This document shows, in pieces, positions 11,039 to 21,170 of a DNA stretch of 64,000 bases (its first letter is position 1; each line of letters begins with the position of its first letter). The DNA is taken from positions 17,267,001 through 17,331,000 of the forward strand of contig CM048845.1 in assembly GCA_026545225.1 (NCBI GenBank). The letters are read 5' to 3'. The stretch comes from Cornus controversa. Lineage: Eukaryota; Streptophyta; Magnoliopsida; Cornales; Cornaceae. The notes below the pieces were generated by a model. It saw only the letters and a program-made list of their open reading frames with translations. It was not told the DNA's origin and searched no databases. The position numbers and the translations under genes are program-made.

Positions 11039-12745
11039 TAACCTTGTACGATGGTTTGCTTCCATCTCACTAATTTGGACCAAATTTAAATTCAAAGATT
11101 GTCCCTTTTAATCACATACGTATATGAGAAAACAAAAAGTCAGAATCCCATATGGAAAGAGATAAAATAGGGTCCAAAAATATTTAATAAGAATTACCAT
11201 GGGAAACATGTGACATAAAAAGGCATATTAGACCCATTTCAAATCTTCGCAATTGGAAAGAATTGCTCCTTGTTTGAAACAATTCGATCAACCGATTCTC
11301 TCCCTTTTTTTTTTTGTCTTGGCAAACAAATCAGCGATCCCCCTTTATAAGCCAAGGCGAAGAAAACGTTCTTTCATGAGCCATTACTTACTATTGGTGA
11401 GAGAAGATAGAGCAAACAGATCAAGCTCATGCTGTGAAAGACCTCCACTATGCAAACACCGTTTCATTCGGCAAGGTATGCCCATCGTTCCCCTCTTTTT
11501 TTTTTTTCAAAACGTGCAACCATTCATTTTTGATCCTCTATTTATATATACTTTAGGGATCAATCACGCTGATTACAGAACACTGGAGTTACTTCTACCC
11601 GAGCACCGGCTTTGGCCTTTGAAATCTGGTATGCTTCTACTTATTTATTCTTCTGTTAGAACTTCATATATATGTTGGATCTTCATATATATGCACTTGC
11701 ATGGAAATACGTCATTCTCTTACACGAGCTTCCATGGCCTCACTTTACTGTTAATGAACCAAATAGTTTAGTTTGGCCTTTTTTTATTATTTTATTTTTA
11801 GTGGTAATGTATATGTTCACAAAACAAACCACTTCCACTTTCAAATTTTTTTTTTTTGGTAATGTACATGTTTACAAAACAATCCACTTTCATATACATA
11901 CATCCTACATATTGGTAGGTTCTTAAGGAGATATCCAGCCTTTTTTTTTTTTTTGCTATAAGCATGTAACATGTATTCTAACATATCTCTTGCACCACCA
12001 AAGCAGGAAAATATTTTTTTCTTTTTTGCATGTGATGACTTGACTGCATACCTACATTAACCGGTTGTGTACCACCATGTTTCTTGTAACGCCGTTAGGT
12101 ATCCAAGAAGACATCACAGTTTCACAGAGAGAAAACGAACCCCTTATTTATTTATTTATTTTCCTCAAATGCATGCTTACCCTTCCTGCAGATCCAATAA
12201 GCAAGAGAATTACGTACATGAAATATCATTCCAAGAGTGCAATTTTCGGTATTGACACGTTGAAACAGTGAGTTTTTTTTTCGTCGTCTAATCTTACTCT
12301 CAGTACTTGTACACCTGCATGCATTATTTTGTTCAATTGTAAGGGTCATTAGTTCCATCACTAAAGTTGTTTCCCTTTTCTAAATAGGAAAGAGCAACCA
12401 TTTCATCATTTTCTACATATCACCCTTCAAAACATTGATATACACATCCTTATTTCAAACTTGCTGCAGGACTTGATGAAAACATCTAATCTTGAAGGAA
12501 GATCCTTTTTGCTACTTTGTTTACAGAATCACCAAAATAGCCCAGTCAGATTTTTTTTTTTTTGAACCATGTCTTGACTTTAGTGGCTTGAAGATCACTT
12601 TCATGCTTAGTAAATCTTCATCATGTGCATACTGTTATTGTTGGATTGACTTCCTGACATTTTTTTTATTCAATTAATCTCAAGTTCCTTCAATTCCAGA
12701 CTTGACAAACAAGAGCTCCTCTTGAACACACCTACACTTCTGATA
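10453..12745 (+). other. Spliced-leader-like region upstream of the antisense mobile-domain ORF
   Basis: No open frame of known type is found. On the plus strand, exon-like pieces are bounded by splice-like sites: acceptor TTCCTGCAG at about 12182-12191, acceptor TTGCTGCAG ending 12469, acceptor CAATTCCAG ending 12699, and donor GTAAGT at 12746. Long T-runs precede several acceptors. This looks like the promoter and 5' leader of a captured host gene retained with introns. It is inferred from splice-site grammar alone. A (TA)n run lies at about 11008-11031. Confidence 0.4.
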
Positions 12746-13485
12746 CGTAAGTATAATACTAAAACCCTATCTTTTCTTTATGACTCAATCTAGCAGACCC
12801 GTTATCTTTATAATTTTCACTTCATGAGATGCAATATTTCACCAAGCTCACCCAATGTTTCCAGTCACCTGCGAAGACTTTACTGCCATCTGACAGGGTT
12901 TTCTGTATATGACTTGGTCTGGTACTATGGTTCACCCGCGAAGGCTCGACTGCAATTGACACAGTTTTTTGTGCATTGACATTGTCATGTACTACGGGTC
13001 ACTCGCGAAGCCTCGACTGCAATCTGACATGATTTTTTGTACCTAGACTTTGTCATATACTACGGGTCACTCGCGAAGTCTCGACTGTAATTGACATGGT
13101 TTTGTTTTTTGTGCATTGACATTATCATGTACTACGTGTCACTCGCGGAGTCTCGACTGTAATTAACATGGTTTTTTGTGCATTGTCATGTACTACGGGT
13201 CACTCACAGAGTCTCAGCTGCAATTGACACGATTTTTTGTGCATTGACATTTTCATGTACTACAGGTCACCTATGGAGGCTTGATTGTAATTGACATGAT
13301 TTTTTGTGCATTGACATTGTTATGTACTATGGATCACCCACAGAGCGTTGACTGTAATCTGATCAATTTTTTCTACACTAGGTTTATTTGGTGTTGAAAC
13401 TGTATTATAGGCTCATGCATTTGAACATCATAATCAAATTGACGTATGATTACTTGTGAACTCAACATTTCATTTCCTTTTGTAG
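12746..13485 (+). other. Candidate leader intron containing a minisatellite
   Basis: The donor GTAAGT at 12746 and a pyrimidine-rich acceptor CATTTCCTTTTGTAG ending at 13485 bound a 740 bp stretch that ends 15 bases before the ATG of the mobile-domain ORF at 13501. Most of it is a tandem array of about 67 bp. Confidence 0.5.
12858..13385 (+). repeat. ~67 bp minisatellite, about 8 copies
   Basis: Units begin TACTACGGGTCACTCGCGAA and include CTCGACTGTAATTGACATG and TTTTTTGTGCATTGACATT. Full units start near 12923, 12989, 13058, 13130, 13191, 13258 and 13325, and a diverged partial unit precedes them. Spacing varies between 61 and 72 bp. Copies are diverged and there is no spacer/repeat alternation. 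Confidence 0.9.
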
Positions 13486-13500
13486 AGATCGTATTGCATT

Positions 13501-14870
13501 ATGGCTTACTTCCGACGTTTCAAAGAAGGGACCGTGATTATCATCAAAAAAAGAAGTGACCCAATTGAGAAAGGGACAATTTTTTATGTCTATAAACCTC
13601 TTATAGGGCCATATGCTTTAGAAGTTCCCCGCCCAAATAATTCTTTCCATCCAATTTGGTGGTCAAGTGAATTTCCTTATGAGCTTTCAAACATGGGCCC
13701 AACGGAGGATCTAGAAATAACATCAACTCCTCAGGCATTGACATTGCAGTCTTCTCATCATGATAGATCAGTAGATGTAGTAGACCAATTTTAACTACTA
13801 GGACACAAAATGCAGTCCCAAGAAGCGAAGTGGAACGCGTCGTTCAAGCTTGTGGGAGATTTATCCTTCGTGAATGGTTATTGGGAATGGTCAGAGGATA
13901 TTTTGAGCCGCCATCGAGATTTCTTTAAGGATGAGGTTGTATGATGCTATTTATGCCTCGCTTTTCTCATACGATTGTCATGAAAACATTCTCAAAGCAT
14001 TTTTGGAGTCTTGGTGCCCTTCGACTAACACACTCCATACTTCTATTAGAGAATTATTTATTTCCCTATGGGATTTGTACAAGATAAGTAGCCTTCCATT
14101 TGATGGAAAGTTCTACGATGAAGTTGTTCCCAGTGCAGAGGAGTTTTCTAAAATTGGAGGTGATGGAAAGCCACTTCTTCCATCGAGTTGTTCGTATTTG
14201 TTTCTAACATTCCATCACCTTTGCAATAGGGACAAGGGAGAGCCTTTTATGAGAATCCGTGACTGGGTGACCTTTTGGTTTAAGGGTCCCGTAAAATATA
14301 AGAAGCCTCCTGGAAAGAAGACAAGGAACAAGACTCAATGACTCAGAGAGACGCACAGCCCTATTAGAATCATTGGTCCTGTCCAAAAAAGATCATCCCA
14401 AGGAGAAGGGGTTTTTGCTTATCTTGGAGTGGGAAAAGAAGCTCAGAAAAGACATATTTGGCTGCTTCCTTAGCTTGCTGGTTAAACTGATTCGTCCTAC
14501 TAACTACACCTAGTGGCATGATTCATCCAGGGGTATTCAAAATTGCGAGTATGATGGCATATGGGGATAAATTTTGACTTTCTGTCCCCATTCTGGCAAG
14601 TATATAACGAGGTTTGAATGAGATTGCTTCATCTTCCGAGCCTGGGAGCGTCACTATGGTATTCCCTATCCACTATGTCTATGGATGGTTAAGGAAATAT
14701 TTAAAATGCATTTTCGGATATTCAACTCTCACCTTATATGGTTAAATATTCTGGGGAAGCATCAGCGAAAAACTTTGACGAGTCTGAGGCACAATCCTTG
14801 ATTAAATCATGTGGGGGTGTGGTTATGCATCATGAAACTTTTAGTTGATGATGATAAGATTTCTTTTATA
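13501..14870 (+). pseudogene. Plant mobile domain (PMD)-like ORF, antisense in the Tat element, frameshifted
   Basis: An open frame of 97 codons starts at ATG 13501 (MAYFRRFKEG...) and ends at a stop at 13792-13794. Another frame follows with NGYWEWSEDILSRHRDF, then a frameshift near 13930 leads into the 136-codon frame (YDAIYASLF, NTLHTSIRELFISLWDLYKI, FYDEVVPS). These phrases are characteristic of the plant mobile domain family (aminotransferase-like PMD, relatives of MAIN/MAIL1), which also occurs in transposable elements. Similarity continues to about 14870 with stops. It lies opposite to gag/pol, in the place where Tat elements often carry extra ORFs between integrase and the 3' LTR. Function in the element is unknown, and this copy cannot make an intact protein. 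Confidence 0.75.
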
Positions 14871-15725
14871 CACCAGCCACCTGAGGTGTTGCACCCTGCA
14901 ATTGTGTCCTGACCATTTGATGCATGGGGACTAGACGTAGTTGGACCTTTCTTGAAATCTTCTAAAGGTCATTTATATATCCTTGCAGCAATCGATTATT
15001 TTTCAAAGTGGGCTGAAGCAATCCCAGTCAAGGAAGTGAAAAAAGAGACGGTGGTGGATTTCATAAAAGGAAACATTATCTTTTGATATGGTGTTCCTCG
15101 TCACATCATAACTGACAATGGATTACCATTCAAAAATAGTCTGGTGTCCAATTTATGTGAAAGATTTAGTTTCAAGCAACATAAGTCTTCAATGTACAAT
15201 GCGCTAACAAATGGACAAGCAGAAGATTTCAATAAAACTCTTTGCGATTTACTGAAAAAGGTAGTCTCTAAATCTAAAAAGGACTGGCATGAAAGAATGG
15301 GATAGGCTTTTTGGGCAAATCGAACAACATATCGTATTCCAACCCAAGTAACACCGTATTCTCTATTTTATGGTGTTGAATCAGTTCTCTCACTTGAGCA
15401 ACAAATTCCTTCTTTGAGGATTGCCATACAAGAAGGACTGACAAATGAAGAAAATGACAAATTGCATCTTCAAGAGTTAGAAGCATTGGATGAAAGAAGA
15501 CTTGAGGCTCAATAGCAGTTGGAGTGTTACCAAGCTCGGCTCTCGAGTGCCTTCAACAAAAGAGTTCATCCTTGATCCTTTCAAGTTGGTGACTTGGTGC
15601 TTGTTGTGCGAAAGCCCATTATCACCAGCCATCGTATGGGTAACAAATTTACATCCAAATGGAATGGACCATATGTGGTGTGAGAAGTCTACACCAATGG
15701 CTACAAAATTGTTGATGAAAACTTC
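14870..15725 (+). pseudogene. Ty3/gypsy integrase core and C-terminal part, inverted relative to the element
   Basis: The plus strand encodes FIHQPPEVLHP, FDAWGLDVVGPF, AAIDYFSKWAEAIPV, YGVPRHIITDNG and NGQAEDFNKTL, then the C-terminal FQVGDLVLVV and GNKFTSKWNGPYVV. The core catalytic residues D (DVVG) and D (TDNG) and an E (AEDFNKTL) can be seen. Several in-frame stops exist, for example after GNIIF and in the C-terminal part. Gag, protease and reverse transcriptase of the same element lie on the minus strand, so this block has been flipped. The zinc-binding N-terminus and the RNase H that should precede it are absent. Breakpoints are near 14865 and 15725. Confidence 0.85.
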
Positions 15726-15729
15726 GCAA

Positions 15730-16809
15730 GTTGTCCTTGAAGACTTCGCAATTCACGTAGATTTTTAGGTGGTGCCATTTTTTGAATGACATCAATCTTT
15801 GATGGGTCAACTTCAATGCCATGATGTCAGACAATATATCCAAGGAACTATCATGATGTGACGCCAAATGCACATTTGAGAGGATTAATCTTCAGTTAAA
15901 ATTTTCTTAATCGTTCAAAAACTATGCGAAGATCTTCGAGATGAGTCATTATTTCCTTGGTTTTGACAACCAAGTCATCAACATAGCATTCTATAATTTT
16001 ATGAAGCATGTCATCAGAAATCTTTTGCATGGCCCGTTGGTAAGTAGCACCGGCATTCTTAAGTCCAAAAGGCATAACCTTGTAGCAATAAATCCCCTTT
16101 AGAGTGCGGAACGTAGTTAACTCTTCATCTTTGGTGACATTCTTATTTGATTGTAGCCAGAGAAACAATCCATGAACGAAAGAGCCTCATGTCCCATTGT
16201 TGCATCCACCATGAGTTCAGCCACAAGAATAGGGAAGTCAACTTTTGGGCATGCAAAGTTTAGGTCACGGAAGTCCACACAAACTCGTATTCATCCATTT
16301 TTCTTTTTAACAGGGACAATACTTGAAATCCATGTTGGATATTTAACCTCTCGGATGAAGCCTGCATCGATTAGTTTGTTAATTTTTTCTTTAATGTTTG
16401 GGATAAGATCAGGCCTGAAAAAACATTGAGATTGTTTGATTGAATGCGTGCCATACTTAACCGCGAGGTTATGGACTGCAATCATTAGCTCAAGACCCGA
16501 CATTTCTTTGTAAGTCCAGGTGAATATGTCTTTATATTCAGATAACAATTCGACATATTCTTTTTCCTCTAGAGGGCTTAAGAGTGCACTGACGAAAATT
16601 GGTTTAGGCTCTTCAGACGAACCCAAGATTATTTCCTTAAGTTGATCAATAGTAGATTGCCCCCCATTTTCAAGTGTTGGAGGTGCTTCCTTGACTTTTT
16701 CATCTTGTGAATCAGAATTCAAATCTTTTTCCTCTGTGATATGGTGGGAAGTAGCATAAATCATTTTCTTTATAACCTTTTCTTGGTCTTCTTGGTTAGA
16801 ATGCCCCAT
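15730..16809 (-). pseudogene. Ty3/gypsy (Tat-like) reverse transcriptase, broken
   Basis: Reading on minus: a long linker (172-codon frame 16809-16291) ends in EVKYPTWISSIVPVKKKNG, the start of the RT domain. After a break, 16168-15896 gives GIYCYKVMPFGLKNAGATYQ and CYVDDLVVKTKE, so the YVDD catalytic site is intact. Beyond a stop, LGYIV, IDVIQKMAPPKNLRELRSLQ runs to about 15730, where RNase H should start. The sequence changes there to the inverted integrase. The family function is copying the element RNA into DNA; this copy is inactive. Confidence 0.85.
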
Positions 16810-17872
16810 GCATATGATGGTTCATATTTTGACTTTTAGTACTTCATCAATGTTAATTTCTAAATCCACTTTACGCTTCATTCATGATGGAATTAGGCTT
16901 CGAACATCATCACCCTTCTCTGACTTGAGCTCAATCTTTTCTTGACTTACCTCACTACTTCTTTCCTCAGGTGTGGAGCTTGTGCCTTTAATTTGAGAAA
17001 ATACAGAGTTTCGTGACTGAGAATTTAGCACTTCTCTATTATGAGCAGGGGTATCTAACCTACTGAATACTGAAGCCTAGGGAGAATGGTTGTTATGAGG
17101 AGATGATCTATTTATTTGACTAGGCATATTCAACCTTTCAAATACCGAAGTATGGGGACTTGGGGCTCCAATCTGATTAAAGACTGAAGTCCGTGAAGCA
17201 GGTACTTGGTCCTCATTCTTTTCAACTTTTTCAACATTAATGTATTGTGTAATTTCTCGTTTGTCCTTTCTTCTTAAAGAGTCTCGGATGGGCTCAGTTG
17301 GTGTGAATCCTAGGCTAATTTTAGGCAGACTGATTTTACACCCTTGTTGGCACAACTTCTTCTGTGTTTCATTAAGGCTATGTACTTTCTCACCCGTGAC
17401 TTTAGGGACTGAGTTGCCCAAGTGCTGTTGGATTTTCAAAGTCATATCCTGAATTAGCCAAGAGCTTGTATGCATTTGGATTGAATCTTTCTTCATTTCT
17501 TTGATGAGGGAGCGATTTTTGTTTCGTTGAGTTATGAGAGCCAAAGACAAATCCCTTCAGTGGCGGTTTGGTAATTCTAGACTTCTCTAGTTTCATGACA
17601 GGAAGTATAGAATCCTCATTAAGTACATGCATATCATTTTCTACCATAGCATGAGTGGGTTTTGCCTTCATTTCTTTTGTCTCGGCAAGCTCAACAAATG
17701 GTGATTGTCCTTCCTTTCTCTTAGACTTTGGCACATACTTGAAAATGAATTTTCCTTTGGAAGTTTTTGAAGATGACCCAGACTTTTGTGTAACAACCAT
17801 AGACTTCTTACTATCATAATCAAGAGTCCCTTCAAGATGGACCAGAACTTCTTTACCTTTAGGTCTTCCTGT
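16810..17872 (-). pseudogene. Tat-like pol linker between protease and RT
   Basis: Minus-strand frames 17800-17402 and 17550-17077 overlap in different frames and form one frameshifted reading. It carries lysine/serine-rich sequence such as FIFKYVPKSKRKEG and FVFGSHNSTKQ, as found between protease and reverse transcriptase of this lineage. No catalytic motif is visible. The segment 17076-16810 also reads as linker with stops. Confidence 0.6.
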
Positions 17873-18448
17873 CTAAGGAATTTTCGATGGAAGAACTTCT
17901 GTTGGTGTATTAGCGTTCAAGTAAAACTTGGTGTCTGCAAAATGTGATTCCATTTCTGCGAATGACTTATCATTTGCAAACACAACCTTCACGTCATTCT
18001 TGTAAAATTTGAAACATTGATGCAATGTGGAAGGGACTATACCATTTTCATGGACCCAAGGTCTCTCTAGTAACAAGTTGTAAGAGGTCTTTGTGTCAAT
18101 GACATGGAATAGAGTTTCAGCATTTAACTCCCCGATAGCGAGGTGGACCCGAATCATTTCGATTGCTCTCTGCCCTCCTTGATTAAAGCCTTGAATAATT
18201 AGACAACTTCGAGCCAACTCATCAACCATGATGCCAAGATTCTTCATGGTAGATTTTGGCATGATGTTCACTACAGAACCTCCATTAATGAGGATCCGAG
18301 TGACTTTTTGTTCCCGAATATATCCAGAAATGAAGAGTGGTCGATTATGTGGCTTCGACCCTAGTTGAAGATCATCATCAGTGAAAGTGATTACTGCACA
18401 ACAAGAGGCACAAGTCACAGTAGGGACTCGCTCGTTATTATCTTCCAA
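17873..18448 (-). pseudogene. Tat-like aspartic protease domain with altered active site
   Basis: A 191-codon minus-strand frame contains TFTDDDLQLGSKPHNRPLFI, then TRILINGGSVVNIMPKSTMK, IQGFNQGGQRAIEMIRV and SYNLLLERPWVHENG. In this family the active-site segment is a D-G-G (or D-S/T-G) after the leucine-isoleucine pair. Here it reads N-G-G, so the catalytic aspartate is gone. The enzyme would normally process Gag-Pol. The frame is otherwise open. Confidence 0.8.
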
Positions 18449-18634
18449 GGCTTGAGATTCCTTTTCAGAATATTTTTCTCCACTTTGCCAGTCAGTTTCA
18501 GCAATAGTTACTGTGTAAATAGTCTGAATTTGATCATCGCTAAAATATTCAGTTGGGAAGAAATCTCATAAAGTAGCGAGCTTGCGAGAACCGTTGTATG
18601 AAAATTCATCTGCTTGGTAATTTTTGCTGATTGT

Positions 18635-20721
18635 CTATATTTTTTGAGCTATTTTTTTAGGGTGACGATGTTGATGCTTCTCTCTTCTTTGCCCCCTGTT
18701 GGAATGAGTAGGTTGCATCAAAGTAGTATATTGCTTTCGTTGTTTCTTTCTCGTCACAAGAGTCCATCCTTCTTCCTCTTGTCTAGATAGCTCTGTATGT
18801 GGCACTGAGATGATCACTGGATCTAATGAACCAAACTGGATAATCTTAGTACCGGTCAAGTTGAGAAATTCAGACGTAACGGTAGCATGATTTGATTCGG
18901 TCACTTCATTACTGTCCAAAAGAATCTTCCCTTGTTTTGCCAAGGTCATAACCAATTCTTTGAATATAAAGCACTTCTTAGTTGGATGGTCAACAATACG
19001 GTGATATTTGCAGTATTTTGGGTCATGCACTCGTCCTATCTCCTCTGGTGTTTGCATTCTGGGAGTTCAATTATTTTCTTTTCGAGCAAAAATTCCAATA
19101 TACCAAGTACATCGGAGTCTGGGAATGGGTACTCCTTTTTCTCCAACTCTTTGAGTGTGGGACAAGGTTCTTCTTTCTCTTGGAATTTGCTTTGCCTGCC
19201 CTCTTCTTTATTCTTTTCTTTTGCAAAGATCTTCAATGGTATAACAGTGACGGCCATAGTCTCCTTGGAGACCTTCTTTGATAGTTTATCATCTTTCTTT
19301 CCTTCCTTCTTATCCTTATGTTGTTCCAAGACAGAAGGGTTCTTTCCACCATGAGCATTGACGCTGATTTCCATGTCATGTGCACGTGTAGCCAACTCGT
19401 CAAAGGAATGAGGTTTGATGCCTTGAAGGATATAGAGGAGTCCCCAATGCATACCCTACGTGCACATCTCGACACCAGAAATTTCTGAGAGTCGGTCTTT
19501 ACAGTCTAAGCTGAGCGCACGCCACCTATTAATATAATCTGTAATAGGTTCATCATTCCATTGTTTAGTATTGGTGAGTTCCATCATACTCACGGTACGA
19601 CGAATATTGTAAAAGCGATTTAAGAACTCTCGCTCCATCTGCTCCCAACTATCGATTGACTCAGCCTCCAAGTCAGTGTACCAATCGAAGGCATTTCCTT
19701 TAAGGGAACGGACAAACTGTTTTACTAGAAGATCACCCTTAGTTCCGGCATTATTGTAAGTTTCAACAAAATGAGCGATGTGTTGTTTAAGGTTGTCTTT
19801 TCCATCAAATTGTTCAAGCTTAGGAGGTTGATACCCAGCTGGTATCCTCATGTTGTCAATTCATCTTATGTAAGGCTTCGAATACATAAGCGTGCTTTGA
19901 GAAACACCGCCATACTATGACTTGATCGTGTTAGTGATCATGTCTTGAAGTTGTTGAACAAACAACAAAGCGATAGAGGGAGAAAAATTGGGATGATTTG
20001 CCCTTTGCTCAGACATGCTTGCAAGGTGAGCCTTGTTTGCCGTGGCCCCTTGTGGTGTGGAACTGGGAGGGTGTGAGAGTTCTTGACTTGACTCCTTAGA
20101 TTTCTGAGCTTCCAACCTATTCATGAGGGAAACAGTCTACAAGTCTTTTTCTTTAACGATTTTGGTGAGCTTTTCAATAACACGAGCCATGGTCGCAAGT
20201 TGTTCCTCTACCGATGCTGTATCGGTCATCATAACTTTCATATTGGTTGATTGTGATTGCGTCTGGGAATCTAATTACCTTGGAAAAATCAACTCTCTCA
20301 GAGATCCAGGGGAGGAAACTGAGCGCAATCCTATACTCGAATTAGAAGTCGACATAGAGCGAGATGAGCGCCGTGACATGTCTTTCAGAAAAGAGCCTTC
20401 CAAAACTGGGGGAACTTCTTCAAGACTTATGGTGTTGAAGTTTATCATTCTTAAGGACTCGAGAGTGATAAATGGCTGATGAGCTTTTGCACTTATAGGC
20501 TTAGTCGAGTTGACATCTGCCTGACTTTATTTCTGTGCTAGAGAAGTAGTTGTCTTTGTTTTGCTGCGAGTTTTTGGTCCAGTAGAGGTGCTGCTACCAC
20601 TTGATGGAGCCATAACATTCTTAGTGTCTTTCTTAACGAGAGAGTTATTGATTGTTGTAATGGTAACGTTCTTGACAACATTCTTTGAGCCTTGACCGAG
20701 TTAAACCTTCTTAGGGGCCAT
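18635..20721 (-). pseudogene. Tat-like gag polyprotein, frameshifted
   Basis: The putative start is ATG at 20721 on minus (MAPKKV), with a stop six codons later. Further pieces are a coiled-coil-like segment around 20230-20124 (EKLTKIVKEKDL, then MNRLEAQKSKE from 20124), the capsid-like core 19851-19456 (YQPPKLEQFDGKDNLKQHI, NAFDWYTDLEAESIDSWEQ, REFLNRFY), a frame 19452-19036 (GLLYILQGIKP, ELATRAHDMEI), and a nucleocapsid-like CKYHRIVDHPTKKC motif at about 19010. Breaks near 19455, 19040 and 18640 disrupt it. Confidence 0.85.
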
Positions 20722-20779
20722 CGATGAAAGCAAAGAAAATCGTTGACAAATTCATTAAGGAGATAGAGATGAGGGGTAG

Positions 20780-20807
20780 AGAGGTCCCACCGGGCGTGCT
20801 AGAAATT
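20780..20807 (-). promoter_or_regulatory. Leader / primer-binding region next to the Tat 5' LTR
   Basis: On minus, immediately after the LTR terminus, the sequence reads ATTTCTAGCACGCCCGGTGG. It sits where the tRNA primer site belongs and resembles leaders of plant Ty3/gypsy elements. The tRNA is not assigned here. Confidence 0.55.
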
Positions 20808-21170
20808 TGTATACACAAATTTTGTGTCCGAGAATCTAGGAACGAAAATAAGTAACAAATAATCGATTTTATTAATTTTAGAAAAATAGGTACAATTCTT
20901 TGTGGTCGATTCTTTTACAACAAATAATCTTCCTCTGATTCAATCTCCTTGATGTAAGGTACAAGGGCTTTGAAAGCTTGTTCTTGAACCGATTGTGACA
21001 AACTTTCTTCAAAACTTCAGGAATGGGGAAGGCTTGACTGGATTTTCAATCGAGGGCCGATAGAGCTTGATCTCGAACGGTGGATTGAAGGTCTTCAAAG
21101 AAGAATGACACTTGTGTGGCGTGCTTGATGTTCTTAGTCTTCAGAACTTTGAGTGTTGGTTGAGGCAAAG

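Noticed and set aside
11253-11771. 172-codon frame as an independent gene
   Set aside because: It crosses splice-like sites and T-runs, has no family resemblance and fits better as leader/intron sequence upstream of the PMD ORF.
12858-13385. CRISPR-like regular repeat array
   Set aside because: Units are contiguous, about 67 bp and diverged throughout, with no conserved repeat/variable spacer alternation, and the genome is a plant.
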